Assembly: GCA_019359495.1 (NCBI GenBank)
Contig: JAHHHF010000084.1
Span: 1-64,000, forward strand
Direction: 5' to 3'
From: Goleter apudmare HA4340-LM2
Lineage (GTDB): Bacteria > Cyanobacteriota > Cyanobacteriia > Cyanobacteriales > Nostocaceae
DNA: 64,000 nucleotides
Part shown: piece by piece, positions 9,022-17,875 of the stretch
How the letters are laid out: every line of letters starts with the position of its first letter
Numbering within the stretch: the stretch's first letter is position 1
The notes under the pieces: generated by a model
Told to the model about the DNA's origin: nothing
The model's input: the letters and a program-made list of their open reading frames with translations, nothing else
Database searches by the model: none
Made by a program: the position numbers and the translations under genes

Positions 9022-9906
9022 GTGGCAGATTTTGGCAGAGTTTTAACCGCTATGATTACACCGTTCAAAGAAGACGGTAGTGTCAACTATGATGTAGCGG
9101 CAGAACTAGCAGCACATCTAGTGAATAACGGTACAGATACATTGGTGGTATGTGGGACAACAGGAGAATCTCCTACCTTAAGTTGGGAAGAGGAATATCA
9201 GTTGTTTGTTGAGGTGTTGCAGTCTGTGGCTGGCAAAGCCAAGGTAATAGCAGGATGCGGTTCTAATTCCACCAAAGAAGCGATCGCCGGCACCCAAAAG
9301 GCAGCTAAGATAGGAGTACATGGTTCCTTACAAGTCGTTCCTTATTACAACAAGCCGCCACAAGCAGGACTAGAAGCGCACTTTCAAGCAATAGCGCAAT
9401 CCTGTCCAGACCTGCCGATGTTGCTATACAACATCCCTGGTCGTACCGGTCAAAACCTCAATTCCGAAACAGTAGCCCGGTTAGCGGAGATTAATAATAT
9501 TATTGGCATAAAAGAAGCTAGTGGTAATCTAGACCAAGCGAGTGAAATTCGCCGCTTGACACCTAACGAATTTCAGATTTACGCTGGGGATGATTCCTTA
9601 ACGCTGCCCTTGTTAGCGATCGGAGCTAAGGGAGTGGTGAGTGTGGCTTCCCATCTGGTAGGAACCCAACTACAGCAGATGATTCAAGCTTTTACTACTG
9701 GTAACGTTCAAGTCGCCACTAAGATTCATCTCCAACTCTTTCCGTTGTTTAAAGCTTTATTTATAACTACGAATCCCATTCCAGTTAAAAAAGCATTGAA
9801 ATTACAAGGTTGGGAGGTAGGTTCAACTCGTCCGCCACTAAGCGATGCTGACTTAGAAGTCAGTCGCAAATTAGAGGTAGTTCTTGAAGAACTGAGTTTA
9901 GTCTAG
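9022..9906 (+). CDS. dapA: 4-hydroxy-tetrahydrodipicolinate synthase
   Basis: Condenses pyruvate with aspartate semialdehyde, the first committed step of the lysine/DAP pathway. The 294-residue TIM barrel has the Schiff-base Lys164 in GIKEAS, Tyr136 with Arg141 in YNIPGRTG, the Thr46-Thr47 pair in GTTGES and Tyr109, the full catalytic set of E. coli DapA with a shift of 2-3 residues. The start is GTG at 9022, preceded by AGGAG at 9007-9011; another GTG at 9011 is out of frame. The substrate is supplied by asd directly upstream. Confidence 0.97.
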   Translation: MADFGRVLTAMITPFKEDGSVNYDVAAELAAHLVNNGTDTLVVCGTTGESPTLSWEEEYQLFVEVLQSVAGKAKVIAGCGSNSTKEAIAGTQKAAKIGVHGSLQVVPYYNKPPQAGLEAHFQAIAQSCPDLPMLLYNIPGRTGQNLNSETVARLAEINNIIGIKEASGNLDQASEIRRLTPNEFQIYAGDDSLTLPLLAIGAKGVVSVASHLVGTQLQQMIQAFTTGNVQVATKIHLQLFPLFKALFITTNPIPVKKALKLQGWEVGSTRPPLSDADLEVSRKLEVVLEELSLV

Positions 9907-10069
9907 GCACCAACTTATTAAGGCTGATAAGCTGATAGTGGCTAAAGATACATATAAACAAAAGGTATAACTTATACCAGGCTACAGTTTAAATATCTGT
10001 GCTAAGACTGAGAGAAATACTATATAATCCTTCAGCCTCAAGTCCCTTGTATTGAACAAAAAAATTGAA

Positions 10070-10100
10070 AATCTGATGCCAAATTGGCTGCTTTCAGATT
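10070..10100 (+). terminator. Possible hairpin downstream of dapA
   Basis: AATCTGA (10070-10076) pairs with TCAGATT (10094-10100), with GCC/GGC pairs inside. No run of T follows directly, so it may be an attenuating or processing hairpin rather than a terminator. Small palindromes also occur at 9964-9978 and around 10120-10134 in the same 281-bp spacer. Confidence 0.3.
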
Positions 10101-10187
10101 GACTTTCTAGATAGCTAGTGTTGTATTTAATACAAAAACGCTAACCTTTAATTTAAATTAACCACAAACAACAAATCTCAGGAGAAA

Positions 10188-11960
10188 ATGGCTAAAAACG
10201 AAGCTAACTCCGCCCTAAAAATTATTCCTTTGGGCGGTTTACACGAAATTGGTAAAAATACCTGTGTTTTCGAGTATGACGACGAAATTATCCTATTGGA
10301 TGCAGGATTAGCATTTCCCACAGAGGCAATGCATGGTGTAAATATTGTCCTGCCAGATACAACCTATCTACGGGAAAATCGCCATAAAATTAAAGGAATG
10401 ATCGTTACCCACGGTCATGAAGACCATATCGGCGGAATTGCTTTTCACTTAAAGCAATTTGAAATACCCGTGATTTATGGGCCGAGACTAGCAATGGCCA
10501 TGTTAGAGGGTAAATTAGAAGAAGCAGGAGTCCGCGATCGCACAGAATTAAGATCAGTCTTACCAAGAGATGTGGTGCGGATTGGCAAAAGCTTTTTAGT
10601 GGAATATATTCGCAACACTCACTCAATAGCTGATAGCTTTACCGTTGCCATCCATACTCCTTTAGGTGTAGTGATCCACACAGGGGACTTTAAAGTTGAC
10701 CATACCCCAGTGGATGGCGAAAAATTTGACCTGCAACGACTAGCAGAACATGGTGAAAAAGGCGTACTTTGCCTGTTGAGTGATTCTACTAACTCGGAAG
10801 TGCCAGGGTTTACACCTTCAGAACGTTCAGTTTATCCCAACCTTGACCGAGTCTTCTCCCAAGCCACTGGGCGACTGTTTGTCACTACCTTCGCCTCTAG
10901 TGTACATCGCATCAACATGATCTTGGAACTAGCGAAGAAGCACAACCGCGTAGTCTCCGTGGTTGGGCGTTCGATGCTGAATTTAATTGCTCACGCTCGG
11001 AATTTGGGTTACATCAAGTGTGAAGACAATCTACTACAACCTTTGCACACTGTCCGAGGTCTACCAGATGGGAATGTATTGATTCTCACTACTGGTTCAC
11101 AAGGTGAGACAATGGCCGCAATGACCCGGATTGCGAACAAAGAACATCCCCACATCAAAATCCGCAAAGGAGATACAGTTGTCTTCTCGGCTAACCCGAT
11201 TCCAGGAAATACTATCGCTGTTGTCAACACCATTGACAAACTGATGATTCAGGGTGCGAAAGTCGTCTATGGTCGGGATAAAGGCATTCACGTCTCCGGT
11301 CACGGCTGTCAGGAAGAGCAAAAGCTGATGATTGCTTTAACTCGTCCTAAATTCTTTGTACCATTCCACGGCGAACATCGAATGCTGGTGAAGCACGCAG
11401 AAACGGCTCGGAGTATGGGACTCCCGGCGGAAAATATGGTGATCATTCAGAATGGTGATGTCATCGAACTGACGGAAGAATCTATCTGCGTCGCTGGTAA
11501 AGTACCATCAGGTATCGAATTGGTGGATACTACTAGTTCTGGTATGGTAAGTGCTAAAGTCTTGCAAGAACGGCAACGCATGGCCTCAGAAGGTCTAGTG
11601 ACGATCGCTGCCGCCATTGATTGGAGTGGTAAACTCTTAGCCAAGCCAGAAATTCACCTACGGGGTGTAGTTACAAGTATAGAGCGATCGCTCCTACAAA
11701 AATGGGTACAACAGCGAATTGAAGAAATACTCGGCGTTCGTTGGTCGGAATTTTCTAGGACTACTGAGGGCGAGCAGACTGAAGTAGACTGGGGTGGATT
11801 GCAAGGGACTTTAGAGCGGGAATTGCAACGCTCTATTCGCCGAGAATTACAATGTCAACCAACGGTGACATTATTGATGCAAGTTCCTGATGAACCGCCA
11901 GTAAAGGTTGCTGATGGGAGAAGACGCCGGACTAGGACTGCGGCGCAAGTAGCATCGTAG
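10188..11960 (+). CDS. rnj: Ribonuclease J
   Basis: A 590-residue metallo-beta-lactamase/beta-CASP ribonuclease. The metal-binding motif HGHEDH is at residues 75-80. Further histidines lie in the HTGDFK region (about 164) and a late SGHG motif in the beta-CASP part, and the C-terminal domain is present. RNase J has 5' exonuclease and endonuclease activities and acts with RNase E in cyanobacterial RNA turnover. The start is set by GGAG at 10181-10184 just before ATG 10188. The order asd-dapA-rnj on one strand recurs in cyanobacteria, although the 281-bp spacer before rnj allows an own promoter. A basic tail (RRRRTR) closes the protein. Confidence 0.96.
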   Translation: MAKNEANSALKIIPLGGLHEIGKNTCVFEYDDEIILLDAGLAFPTEAMHGVNIVLPDTTYLRENRHKIKGMIVTHGHEDHIGGIAFHLKQFEIPVIYGPRLAMAMLEGKLEEAGVRDRTELRSVLPRDVVRIGKSFLVEYIRNTHSIADSFTVAIHTPLGVVIHTGDFKVDHTPVDGEKFDLQRLAEHGEKGVLCLLSDSTNSEVPGFTPSERSVYPNLDRVFSQATGRLFVTTFASSVHRINMILELAKKHNRVVSVVGRSMLNLIAHARNLGYIKCEDNLLQPLHTVRGLPDGNVLILTTGSQGETMAAMTRIANKEHPHIKIRKGDTVVFSANPIPGNTIAVVNTIDKLMIQGAKVVYGRDKGIHVSGHGCQEEQKLMIALTRPKFFVPFHGEHRMLVKHAETARSMGLPAENMVIIQNGDVIELTEESICVAGKVPSGIELVDTTSSGMVSAKVLQERQRMASEGLVTIAAAIDWSGKLLAKPEIHLRGVVTSIERSLLQKWVQQRIEEILGVRWSEFSRTTEGEQTEVDWGGLQGTLERELQRSIRRELQCQPTVTLLMQVPDEPPVKVADGRRRRTRTAAQVAS

Positions 11961-12003
11961 AGAATTTAAGAGAAAAATCTCACGCAGAGGCGCAGCGAAA
12001 AGT

Positions 12004-12028
12004 CAGAGCGCCGGAAGTCGGCGCTCTG
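12004..12028. terminator. Palindrome, possible rnj terminator
   Basis: CAGAGCGCCG and CGGCGCTCTG pair perfectly around GAAGT, 43 bases after the rnj stop. It is followed by AACTTTTC, a weak U-tract, so it can serve as a terminator on the plus strand. The same element type occurs elsewhere as a dispersed repeat. Confidence 0.45.
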
Positions 12029-12335
12029 AACTTTTCAAGACAGAGACGCAAAGAAGAAATTTGTGTCTTTGCAACTTCGGAGTGAGATTTCTACAAAGTC
12101 ATGCTTGATAAGGCGTTGCTGAATTTAGGGATGAAATAATTAACCGCAAAGACAGGAAGTACGCGTTAGCGAAGCGTCTCGTAGAGAAGAGAAGAAGAGG
12201 TTTTGGAGAAAAGAATACAAGACAATCATCCCGTATTTATGCAAAGCTGAAGAAATAAGAGGCGTTGCATAGTTGCCGGATGAATTGAGATTGTTAAGCA
12301 AGGCTAAAGGTTGATTCTTTGTATCTTTGCGCCTA

Positions 12336-12572
12336 CCCTGCGGGAACGACTTCGTCGAATGCGTGAGGTAAATTCATCATGATATGAGGAAAAATGAACG
12401 GGATTGACTCAGAAAATTGGTAATGGGTAATGAGTTTTACTGTTGGTAAATCTAACCCTAATTCTTGAGTAATTCCTGCTTCTATGGCAGCAATATCTGT
12501 GGTACGTAGTTCGAGTTCTAATTTTTTGATTGCTGAGTCTGCTGTCTTAATACTTACCTTGGTAAATCTTGC
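12336..12572 (-). pseudogene. Gene fragment, no start codon, unknown family
   Basis: Between in-frame stops at 12573-12575 and 12333-12335 (minus strand) is an open stretch of 79 codons whose central part reads like protein: KTADSAIKKLELELRTTD, then AAIEAGITQELGLDLPTVK and an aromatic segment ending IPFIFPHIMMNL. There is no plausible start codon near its beginning, and its end runs into a repeat. This looks like the surviving C-terminal part of a gene truncated by repeat insertion. The family is not recognised. Confidence 0.35.
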
Positions 12573-12623
12573 CTACTGCCCAAATTTTCAAACACCCTCT
12601 TAAGCACAACTATTTGATCGCTC

Positions 12624-14279
12624 TTAAGGCGAAATTTGAATTAACTGATAACTATCTACTGTACCAATAACGCGGTAAGCCGGAGATAATTCTTGAGTTT
12701 GTGGTGGGGATATCCAAGCATAGCTCAAAGCTGGCACTTGGGAAATAGCATCAACTCGTGGGGCGTGAATAGGAGTGTAGAACTGGAGGAGCACAGAGTT
12801 TTTCTCATTGTCTTGGGCAAAATAGACAGGATGAGTTTTGAGAATAGAAGCGATCGCTCTTTGTCGAAAAAAAGTTCTAAACTCAGGATTATAATCACCT
12901 AAGAAGCCTGAATTAGCAGCTATCACCAAAGTTAACCAACAGGGAATTAAGTAACTAGCTATCCAGAAACCAGAGGTGAGCCATTTTTGTCCAAAGTGGT
13001 GACGACTAATCCAAACTAAAGGCACAGTCAACCAACCCAATCCCAAAATTAAAGAGAGAATTGCATACTTGTGAATATCGATATCAGATGAATTCAAAGT
13101 AAATATACTTCCTGTTATAAGTACAATACTTAGTACAGCAAAGGCGTAACTAAGATTGCGGGGGAGATTCTCCCTAGTCGATATGACAAAAATAGATAAT
13201 AATTTTATTTCCTTTTTCTGCTCTCTAAATCCCAGATCATAAATTTTGCCCAACCATCCTAAACCTACAGCAGCCAACAAAGCAATAAAGGGATAAAGAC
13301 AAAGAGCATAGTGAGATAGACGAGTAGAGAAGATACTCAATTCACCGAACAGCATTAAGGGAAATCCCACTAATATTAAATGATAACGAGGGATGGGGCG
13401 ATAGAAGGCTATCCCTAAGCCTAAAATGCTGAAAATGAACCAAGGAAATGATTTTAAAGGTACATTCCAGAGATAAAATAGGATGCCATTTTGATTACGG
13501 TCTTGAGAACTGAGTTGTAAAATAAACGTGAATAGCTCACTCAAACTGAGATAACCGTAGCGCAACCAACATAACCATAACCAACTCAAGGTAGGAATTA
13601 AACCAATGACAAAACCTAAATAAAATATGGGGTTAGCAAGATGACGATGACGCCGATGCTCCCCAATTAAATAAGGTAATAAAGCTATCATTGGCAAAAA
13701 AATCATCAAGCTTCTAACTAAGAAGCCTAAACCAAAACTCAACCCAGCAATAAAAACCCAAATAGAGCTATATTTAGGATGTAAATCTGACTTTATTAAT
13801 GACCAAATAGCTAAAAGTACCAACAAAACCATTGGTACATCAGGAGATGCTAAACGACATGATTGTATCCAGAGGAATTCCACACTTAAAATAGCAACAG
13901 CTAGCCATGCCCCTTTTTTTCCTAATAAGATAATGCCAATTTCATAAAAAATTAACAGGCTAATAATACCTGCAATCATACTAGGAAATCTTGCACTAGC
14001 CTCGCTAATACCAAATAACTTGTAAGTAATAGCAATTAACCAATAGGAGCCAGGGGTTTTATGATGAGCATGACCCCAAGGAGCTACCCAATCACCAGAA
14101 TCAATCATCAGACGCGATCGCCAAGCGTACAAAGCCTCATCATGGGCTATCAAGCTACTATCCCCGGAACTGAATAGCAGTAAAGGCATTATCCACGCTA
14201 ACAGACTGCAATAGGGAAATTGCACCCAACGGTAAATTTGCTGGCAAGCAGCCTGAAATAATTGTTGTCTATATAACAT
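12624..14279 (-). CDS. ArnT-like/GT39-type membrane glycosyltransferase
   Basis: A 551-residue integral membrane protein with about a dozen hydrophobic segments. The first periplasmic loop carries the acidic pair Asp47-Glu48 in AHDEALYAWRSR, the hallmark of PMT/ArnT-type glycosyltransferases (GT39/GT83), followed by HHKTPGSYW, where the family often has KPP. Such enzymes transfer sugars from polyprenyl-phosphate donors to lipids or proteins on the outer face of the membrane. The specific acceptor is unknown. It stands alone between a repeat-rich gap and a divergent methyltransferase gene. The start ATG at 14279 gives the normal cytoplasmic N-terminus. Confidence 0.82.
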   Translation of the reverse strand: MLYRQQLFQAACQQIYRWVQFPYCSLLAWIMPLLLFSSGDSSLIAHDEALYAWRSRLMIDSGDWVAPWGHAHHKTPGSYWLIAITYKLFGISEASARFPSMIAGIISLLIFYEIGIILLGKKGAWLAVAILSVEFLWIQSCRLASPDVPMVLLVLLAIWSLIKSDLHPKYSSIWVFIAGLSFGLGFLVRSLMIFLPMIALLPYLIGEHRRHRHLANPIFYLGFVIGLIPTLSWLWLCWLRYGYLSLSELFTFILQLSSQDRNQNGILFYLWNVPLKSFPWFIFSILGLGIAFYRPIPRYHLILVGFPLMLFGELSIFSTRLSHYALCLYPFIALLAAVGLGWLGKIYDLGFREQKKEIKLLSIFVISTRENLPRNLSYAFAVLSIVLITGSIFTLNSSDIDIHKYAILSLILGLGWLTVPLVWISRHHFGQKWLTSGFWIASYLIPCWLTLVIAANSGFLGDYNPEFRTFFRQRAIASILKTHPVYFAQDNEKNSVLLQFYTPIHAPRVDAISQVPALSYAWISPPQTQELSPAYRVIGTVDSYQLIQISP

Positions 14280-14399
14280 TTAATCAATACGAACAGAATG
14301 TTACCTAGTGAACTCACTTAATTGGTCATTGTGTTTTTAAAATGTGTACAGCAGTATACAAAACACTAGATAAAAAGCCTACTCGAAATTGGCATAATT

Positions 14400-15089
14400 T
14401 TGGAAAAAAATCGGACAAAACTGAGATTTATGCTACTTAGACCAAATCAGCGCCTGAAGCTAGATGACACAGACGACAAGCTATTTTACGCTTACCCCCG
14501 TTTTGTAACCCATGTCGATGAGGGCTTTATTCAACAGCTAACGGATCTGTATCGTCAGCGACTCAAACCAGACACCCGAATTTTGGATATGATGAGCAGC
14601 TGGGTGTCTCATCTACCACCAGAAATAGAGTTTGCCCACGTTGAAGGACATGGACTCAATGCGGAGGAATTAGCACGTAATCCTCGGTTCAATCATTATT
14701 TTGTACAAAATCTCAACGAAAATCCCCAGCTACCTCTGCCAGATCAAGAGTTTGATGCAGTTCTCAACTGTGTTTCACTACAGTATGTGCAGTATCCAGA
14801 CGCAATATTTTCAGAAATTCACCGCATTCTCAAACCTGGTGGTGTCGCTATTATCAGCTTTTCTAACCGCATGTTTTTTCAAAAGGCGATTCAAGTCTGG
14901 CGTGATGCTTCAGAAGCGACTAGGGTGGAATTAGCCAAACGCTATTTTACCTCAGTGCCAGGTTTTACAAAGCCAGAGGTAATTCTCAGTAAATCCACAG
15001 TACCAAATTTTCTCCAATGGTTAGGTGCGCCTGGTGGTGATCCGTTTTATGCCGTAATTGCTTATCGTAGTGAGGGAAATAGAGAATAG
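14400..15089 (+). CDS. Class I SAM-dependent methyltransferase, atypical motif I
   Basis: A 229-residue protein with a methyltransferase-11-like second half: FDAVLNCVSLQYVQYPDA, EIHRILKPGGVAIISFSNRMF. Motif I, normally a Gly-rich D-x-G-x-G, is replaced by ILDMMSSWVSHLP (about 62-74), a variant I associate with a cyanobacterial/plastid family of unknown substrate. The listed start is TTG at 14400; an ATG at 14430 would give 219 residues and is equally possible, as neither has a clear Shine-Dalgarno. No operon partner; the divergent neighbour is the glycosyltransferase. Confidence 0.75.
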   Translation: MEKNRTKLRFMLLRPNQRLKLDDTDDKLFYAYPRFVTHVDEGFIQQLTDLYRQRLKPDTRILDMMSSWVSHLPPEIEFAHVEGHGLNAEELARNPRFNHYFVQNLNENPQLPLPDQEFDAVLNCVSLQYVQYPDAIFSEIHRILKPGGVAIISFSNRMFFQKAIQVWRDASEATRVELAKRYFTSVPGFTKPEVILSKSTVPNFLQWLGAPGGDPFYAVIAYRSEGNRE

Positions 15090-15237
15090 AAAGATGGCTA
15101 ACTCATACCCTTGAGCATCAACAAATGGCAAATAACAAACTTAACCCTACTTACTCACACAGCAATAATTATCAAATAGTAAATTTTCCTGGTTAAACCC
15201 CACCTAAGCACTGATAATTGCCTCAAAGCTCAAGCAT

Positions 15238-15762
15238 ATGGAGAAGCTAAACATGAATTTTTTTCGTGGGCGTAGGATTCTAGCTGCTTTGCTGCTCTCA
15301 GTATTACTGCTGACAACAGCATGTTCTACTAAAGCACCCAGCCGTTTTGACCAAGTACAGCAAGAAAGTACTCGGCAAAAAAAGGGACAGGCGGTTGCTA
15401 AAGACGCAACGCAAGGTGGCAAATTAAACAAATATTTCCCATCTGCGGGAGATGGCTACCAGCGCGTCTATACTCAAGAGAAAACGGGTTTTTCAGAAGC
15501 AAACTTGAAAAAAGGTGGTAAAACTTTAGCTCAACTGGCAATTTCTGATACCACCAGCCTTCCTAGTGCAGCTGCGAAATTCTCCAATAGCACCAAAAAA
15601 ATTGGTGGTTATCCTGCACTCACAGTTGGTAACACTCAAACTGCGGTTTTAGCGGGTAAGTTCCAAGTCAAAGTGATTTCTAAAGATCCTACATTTACAG
15701 CTAGCGATCGCGCAGATTGGATTGAGAAATTTAACCTTGATGGGCTGGCTAAACAAAAATAA
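15238..15762 (+). CDS. Conserved lipoprotein
   Basis: A 174-residue secreted protein with a lipoprotein signal: basic FFRGRR, a hydrophobic run AALLLSVLLL and a lipobox LTTAC (Cys near residue 29). The mature part is rich in Lys, Gly and Thr, and contains a repeated-looking GFSEANLKKGGKTLAQLAIS segment; the C-terminal half may be a small alpha/beta domain. ATG 15238 is used; Met6 (15253) is an alternative. Function unknown; I do not recognise a named domain with certainty. It is 45 bp upstream of the next gene on the same strand, so the two may be co-transcribed. Confidence 0.7.
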   Translation: MEKLNMNFFRGRRILAALLLSVLLLTTACSTKAPSRFDQVQQESTRQKKGQAVAKDATQGGKLNKYFPSAGDGYQRVYTQEKTGFSEANLKKGGKTLAQLAISDTTSLPSAAAKFSNSTKKIGGYPALTVGNTQTAVLAGKFQVKVISKDPTFTASDRADWIEKFNLDGLAKQK

Positions 15763-15807
15763 GCAGTTTTACAGATATCATCAAAAACGCTAAATAAGGA
15801 GATTTTT

Positions 15808-16695
15808 GTGGGAAAATCGATTTTTGAGTTGGTTGATCAATTACCAACTAGTGGCTTGACAATTTCTATGTTGAATGCTCTTGATTTTGTTGCGCCTGGT
15901 CAGTGGCATAATACTGTTGGCTTTGTCAACACTATTAAAACTGTGACGGGTGAAAGCGACGAAGACTTAATTCAACAAATTGGCGAAAGAGCGATTTATC
16001 TATTTAATGATAAATCTCAAGGATATCAAACAGCTCTGTGGCTCTATCAAACTGTTGACGGTACAGATAAAGCCCTGGGTGCAGCAGCTTTAGCTAACAA
16101 GGTGGGAGAGAATATTCCCTTATTGGGTTTTTTAAACTCTGTCACTCCCAAACCAGACAAAGCCCAAACCATTGACTTGACATTAAAAGTGGTGGCTGAG
16201 TTAGTCGCATTCTGCCAAATTAATGGCATTCCTGGAGACAGCATTGGGGATTTTGTCGCCTCTTTAGGCGAATATAGCGGTGAGTCACTGATTAGGATGG
16301 TAGCGTTAGTCTGCGTTGATGGTTTGATACCCCTAGGTCCTGATTTTATCAACAAAGCTTTATCTGGGATTAGTCAAACAAACCCCCAGGAGTTAGAACA
16401 AAACTCAACTTTCCAAAGCATCAAGGACGCAATTCCTGGCAGCAATTCTGCTGGTAAATTGAACTTTATCGGTGAAAGTTTTGATTCTGTTAAAGGTTGG
16501 ATGAATGGCCTCGTCACTGCTAACAATTTAACGCCGCAAAAAGTAGTCGGTAATTTGCAAGGTTTTATGGAAGTTGCTGATGATAAGTTAGACTACCTCG
16601 CAGCATTTATAGATGTAGCCACAAATTACTACGAACATACAGGTACACAAACCCTAGCAAGACGCTTAATTGAACGAGCTGTAGCTGAAATTTAA
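15808..16695 (+). CDS. Conserved hypothetical protein
   Basis: A 295-residue soluble, mostly helical protein starting at GTG 15808 with AAGGAG at 15796-15801. It begins GKSIFELVDQLPTSGLTI and has no signal peptide, no transmembrane segment and no recognised motif. The acidic, helix-rich composition with repeated short hydrophobic helices is compatible with a scaffold or regulatory role, but nothing decides it. Close spacing to the lipoprotein gene upstream suggests a two-gene unit. Confidence 0.65.
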   Translation: MGKSIFELVDQLPTSGLTISMLNALDFVAPGQWHNTVGFVNTIKTVTGESDEDLIQQIGERAIYLFNDKSQGYQTALWLYQTVDGTDKALGAAALANKVGENIPLLGFLNSVTPKPDKAQTIDLTLKVVAELVAFCQINGIPGDSIGDFVASLGEYSGESLIRMVALVCVDGLIPLGPDFINKALSGISQTNPQELEQNSTFQSIKDAIPGSNSAGKLNFIGESFDSVKGWMNGLVTANNLTPQKVVGNLQGFMEVADDKLDYLAAFIDVATNYYEHTGTQTLARRLIERAVAEI

Positions 16696-16796
16696 AATTA
16701 TGGGTAATTAGTAATGGGTATTTTTGGCAATTATCAATTACTAATTACCTATTAATTGAGGATAATAACAAATAACAAAATTATCCCAAAATATCT

Positions 16797-16830
16797 GTAG
16801 TAGCGCTGAAAGCTAAAACAACGCTACTAC
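16797..16830. terminator. Hairpin between the hypothetical gene and rpsU
   Basis: GTAGTAGCG and CGCTACTAC form a perfect 9-bp stem with a 16-base loop. It lies 101 bases after the plus-strand gene and 117 bases after the minus-strand rpsU stop, between convergent genes, and may terminate either. The downstream plus strand is A/T-rich (TAAAAGTAATATTTTATT). Confidence 0.4.
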
Positions 16831-16947
16831 TAAAAGTAATATTTTATTGATGTCTACCAACTTATTTACAGCTTGCGGGAAGAAAAACTACCTAAAACGG
16901 CAGTTAAATGGGGCGACTAAGTGTAAAAAGATATTTCCTTGTAGTCG

Positions 16948-17148
16948 TTATCTGTAGCGAGAACGTTGTCTACGACTTTGTTTGTGTCTAGCGATCGCTT
17001 TGCGCTTCTCTTTTTCTAATGGTGTCTCAAAGTGACGTTTTTTCCGCATATCTTGGAAAATTCCTGCTTTAGAAACTTCCCGTTTAAATCTTCGCAGTGC
17101 TGATTCAATACCTTCATTCTCCCCCAATACTACTTGTGTCATGTTCAT
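16948..17148 (-). CDS. rpsU: 30S ribosomal protein bS21
   Basis: A 66-residue bS21: [20 protein letters not shown], then [19 protein letters not shown] and a very basic C-terminus. bS21 sits near the anti-Shine-Dalgarno region of 16S rRNA and assists initiation. Start Met1 at 17148 is taken; Met3 is possible. It lies 119 bp downstream of the RRM-protein gene on the same strand; linkage of rbp and rpsU genes is known from Anabaena, where cold-regulated rbp transcripts can continue into rpsU. A terminator-like hairpin lies between them. Confidence 0.95.
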   Translation of the reverse strand: MNMTQVVLGENEGIESALRRFKREVSKAGIFQDMRKKRHFETPLEKEKRKAIARHKQSRRQRSRYR

Positions 17149-17199
17149 TCCTCCTATATTTGGATGAATAGTTGCGTTCTAGAGACAAAATAAAATATT

Positions 17200-17233
17200 C
17201 CAGCAGAAAGGAGCCTTTGGCTTTACCTGCTGG
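17200..17233 (-). terminator. Terminator-like hairpin between rbp and rpsU
   Basis: CCAGCAG (17200-17206) and CTGCTGG (17227-17233) form the outer stem with inner AAAG/CTTT and GCC/GGC pairs. On the minus strand it is followed by AATATTTTATTTT, so it resembles an intrinsic terminator. It would reduce read-through from the RRM gene into rpsU. Confidence 0.6.
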
Positions 17234-17267
17234 AGACTCTAGATTTTAAATTTTTAATAGTTTAAAC

Positions 17268-17573
17268 TTAATAGCGGCGATTGTTACGAGTGTTGTTACC
17301 CCAGCTACCGCGAGAAGAGCTTCCTCTTTCTTCACGGGGTTTAGCCTTATTAACTTTTAAACCACGTCCCATCCATTCAGCACCGTCAAGTGCTTCAATA
17401 GCGGCTGTCTCTTGAGCGTCTGTTTCCATCTCCACAAAGGCAAACCCACGCGGACGACCTGTCTCCCGGTCTGTAGGCAGTTGCACACGGCTAACTGTAC
17501 CGTACTCAGCAAAAGCCCTCTTCAGGTCTTCTTCTGTAACCTGATAGGATAAATTCCCAACGTAAATCGACAT
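17268..17573 (-). CDS. RRM-type RNA-binding protein (Rbp family)
   Basis: A 101-residue protein with one RNA-recognition motif: RNP2 IYVGNLSY at residues 3-10 and RNP1 RGFAFVEM at about 43-50. The short C-terminal tail is Gly/Ser/Arg/Asn-rich (RGSSSRGSWG, NNTRNNRRY). This matches the cyanobacterial Rbp family, several members of which are cold-induced and bind mRNA. The exact paralogue (rbpA1, B, C and so on) cannot be told by eye. rpsU follows. A Shine-Dalgarno-containing hairpin and a probable -10 box lie upstream. Confidence 0.92.
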   Translation of the reverse strand: MSIYVGNLSYQVTEEDLKRAFAEYGTVSRVQLPTDRETGRPRGFAFVEMETDAQETAAIEALDGAEWMGRGLKVNKAKPREERGSSSRGSWGNNTRNNRRY

Positions 17574-17579
17574 ATAATG

Positions 17580-17618
17580 TCTCCGAATTCAGAGATTGTA
17601 GAGAGTTAAATTCGGAGA
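17580..17618 (-). promoter_or_regulatory. 5' UTR hairpin covering the rbp Shine-Dalgarno
   Basis: TCTCCGAATT (17580-17589) and AATTCGGAGA (17609-17618) are perfect complements with a 19-base loop. On the minus-strand mRNA the 3' arm contains GGAGA, the ribosome-binding site, which ends 6 bases before the ATG at 17573. Opening of this 10-bp stem would be required for initiation, so it is a candidate translational switch. Confidence 0.5.
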
Positions 17619-17675
17619 GACGCTTTTGAGAAATCAAAACGAATAACTCAACCGAAAATAATCTTTATATCCTGC

Positions 17676-17681
17676 ATTATA
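17676..17681 (-). promoter_or_regulatory. Probable -10 box of the rbp gene
   Basis: On the minus strand a perfect TATAAT is preceded by TGTGT (extended -10 like). No good -35 is seen. It would predict a leader of about 90-100 nt that includes the Shine-Dalgarno hairpin. Confidence 0.35.
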
Positions 17682-17875
17682 ACACAGCACTTGAAAACCA
17701 ACTCCTACGGAGGTGTATTTTACAAACGAAAATTTGCAGGCAGGTGCTAAAAGCTGCCGTTTGAGAGTTCACTGTTGTTCCTAATACATTATTGCACTTT
17801 CATCGCATTTTTAAACGTAAATTATGATCAATTAAGTTGGTTGCTGCAAATAAAGTTTACTGGCTAGGGTTGTCA

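Larger units (their letters stand above)
11961..12623. other. 663-bp gap with repeats and a gene remnant
   Basis: Holds a perfect 10-bp palindrome (12004-12028) flanked by degenerate copies of the units ACGCAGAGGCGCAG and AGACGCAAAG, the Nostocales-type repeat AGCGAAGCGTCTCGTAGAGA near 12170-12186, and another low-complexity unit around 12338-12360. A minus-strand open segment at 12336-12572 looks like a coding remnant. No intact gene or RNA gene was seen. Confidence 0.6.
17574..17875. other. 302-bp gap upstream of the RRM gene
   Basis: Contains the hairpin at 17580-17618 and the -10 candidate at 17676-17681. The rest, up to the cysQ-like stop at 17876, is AT-rich spacer without ORF or RNA gene. 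Confidence 0.5.
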
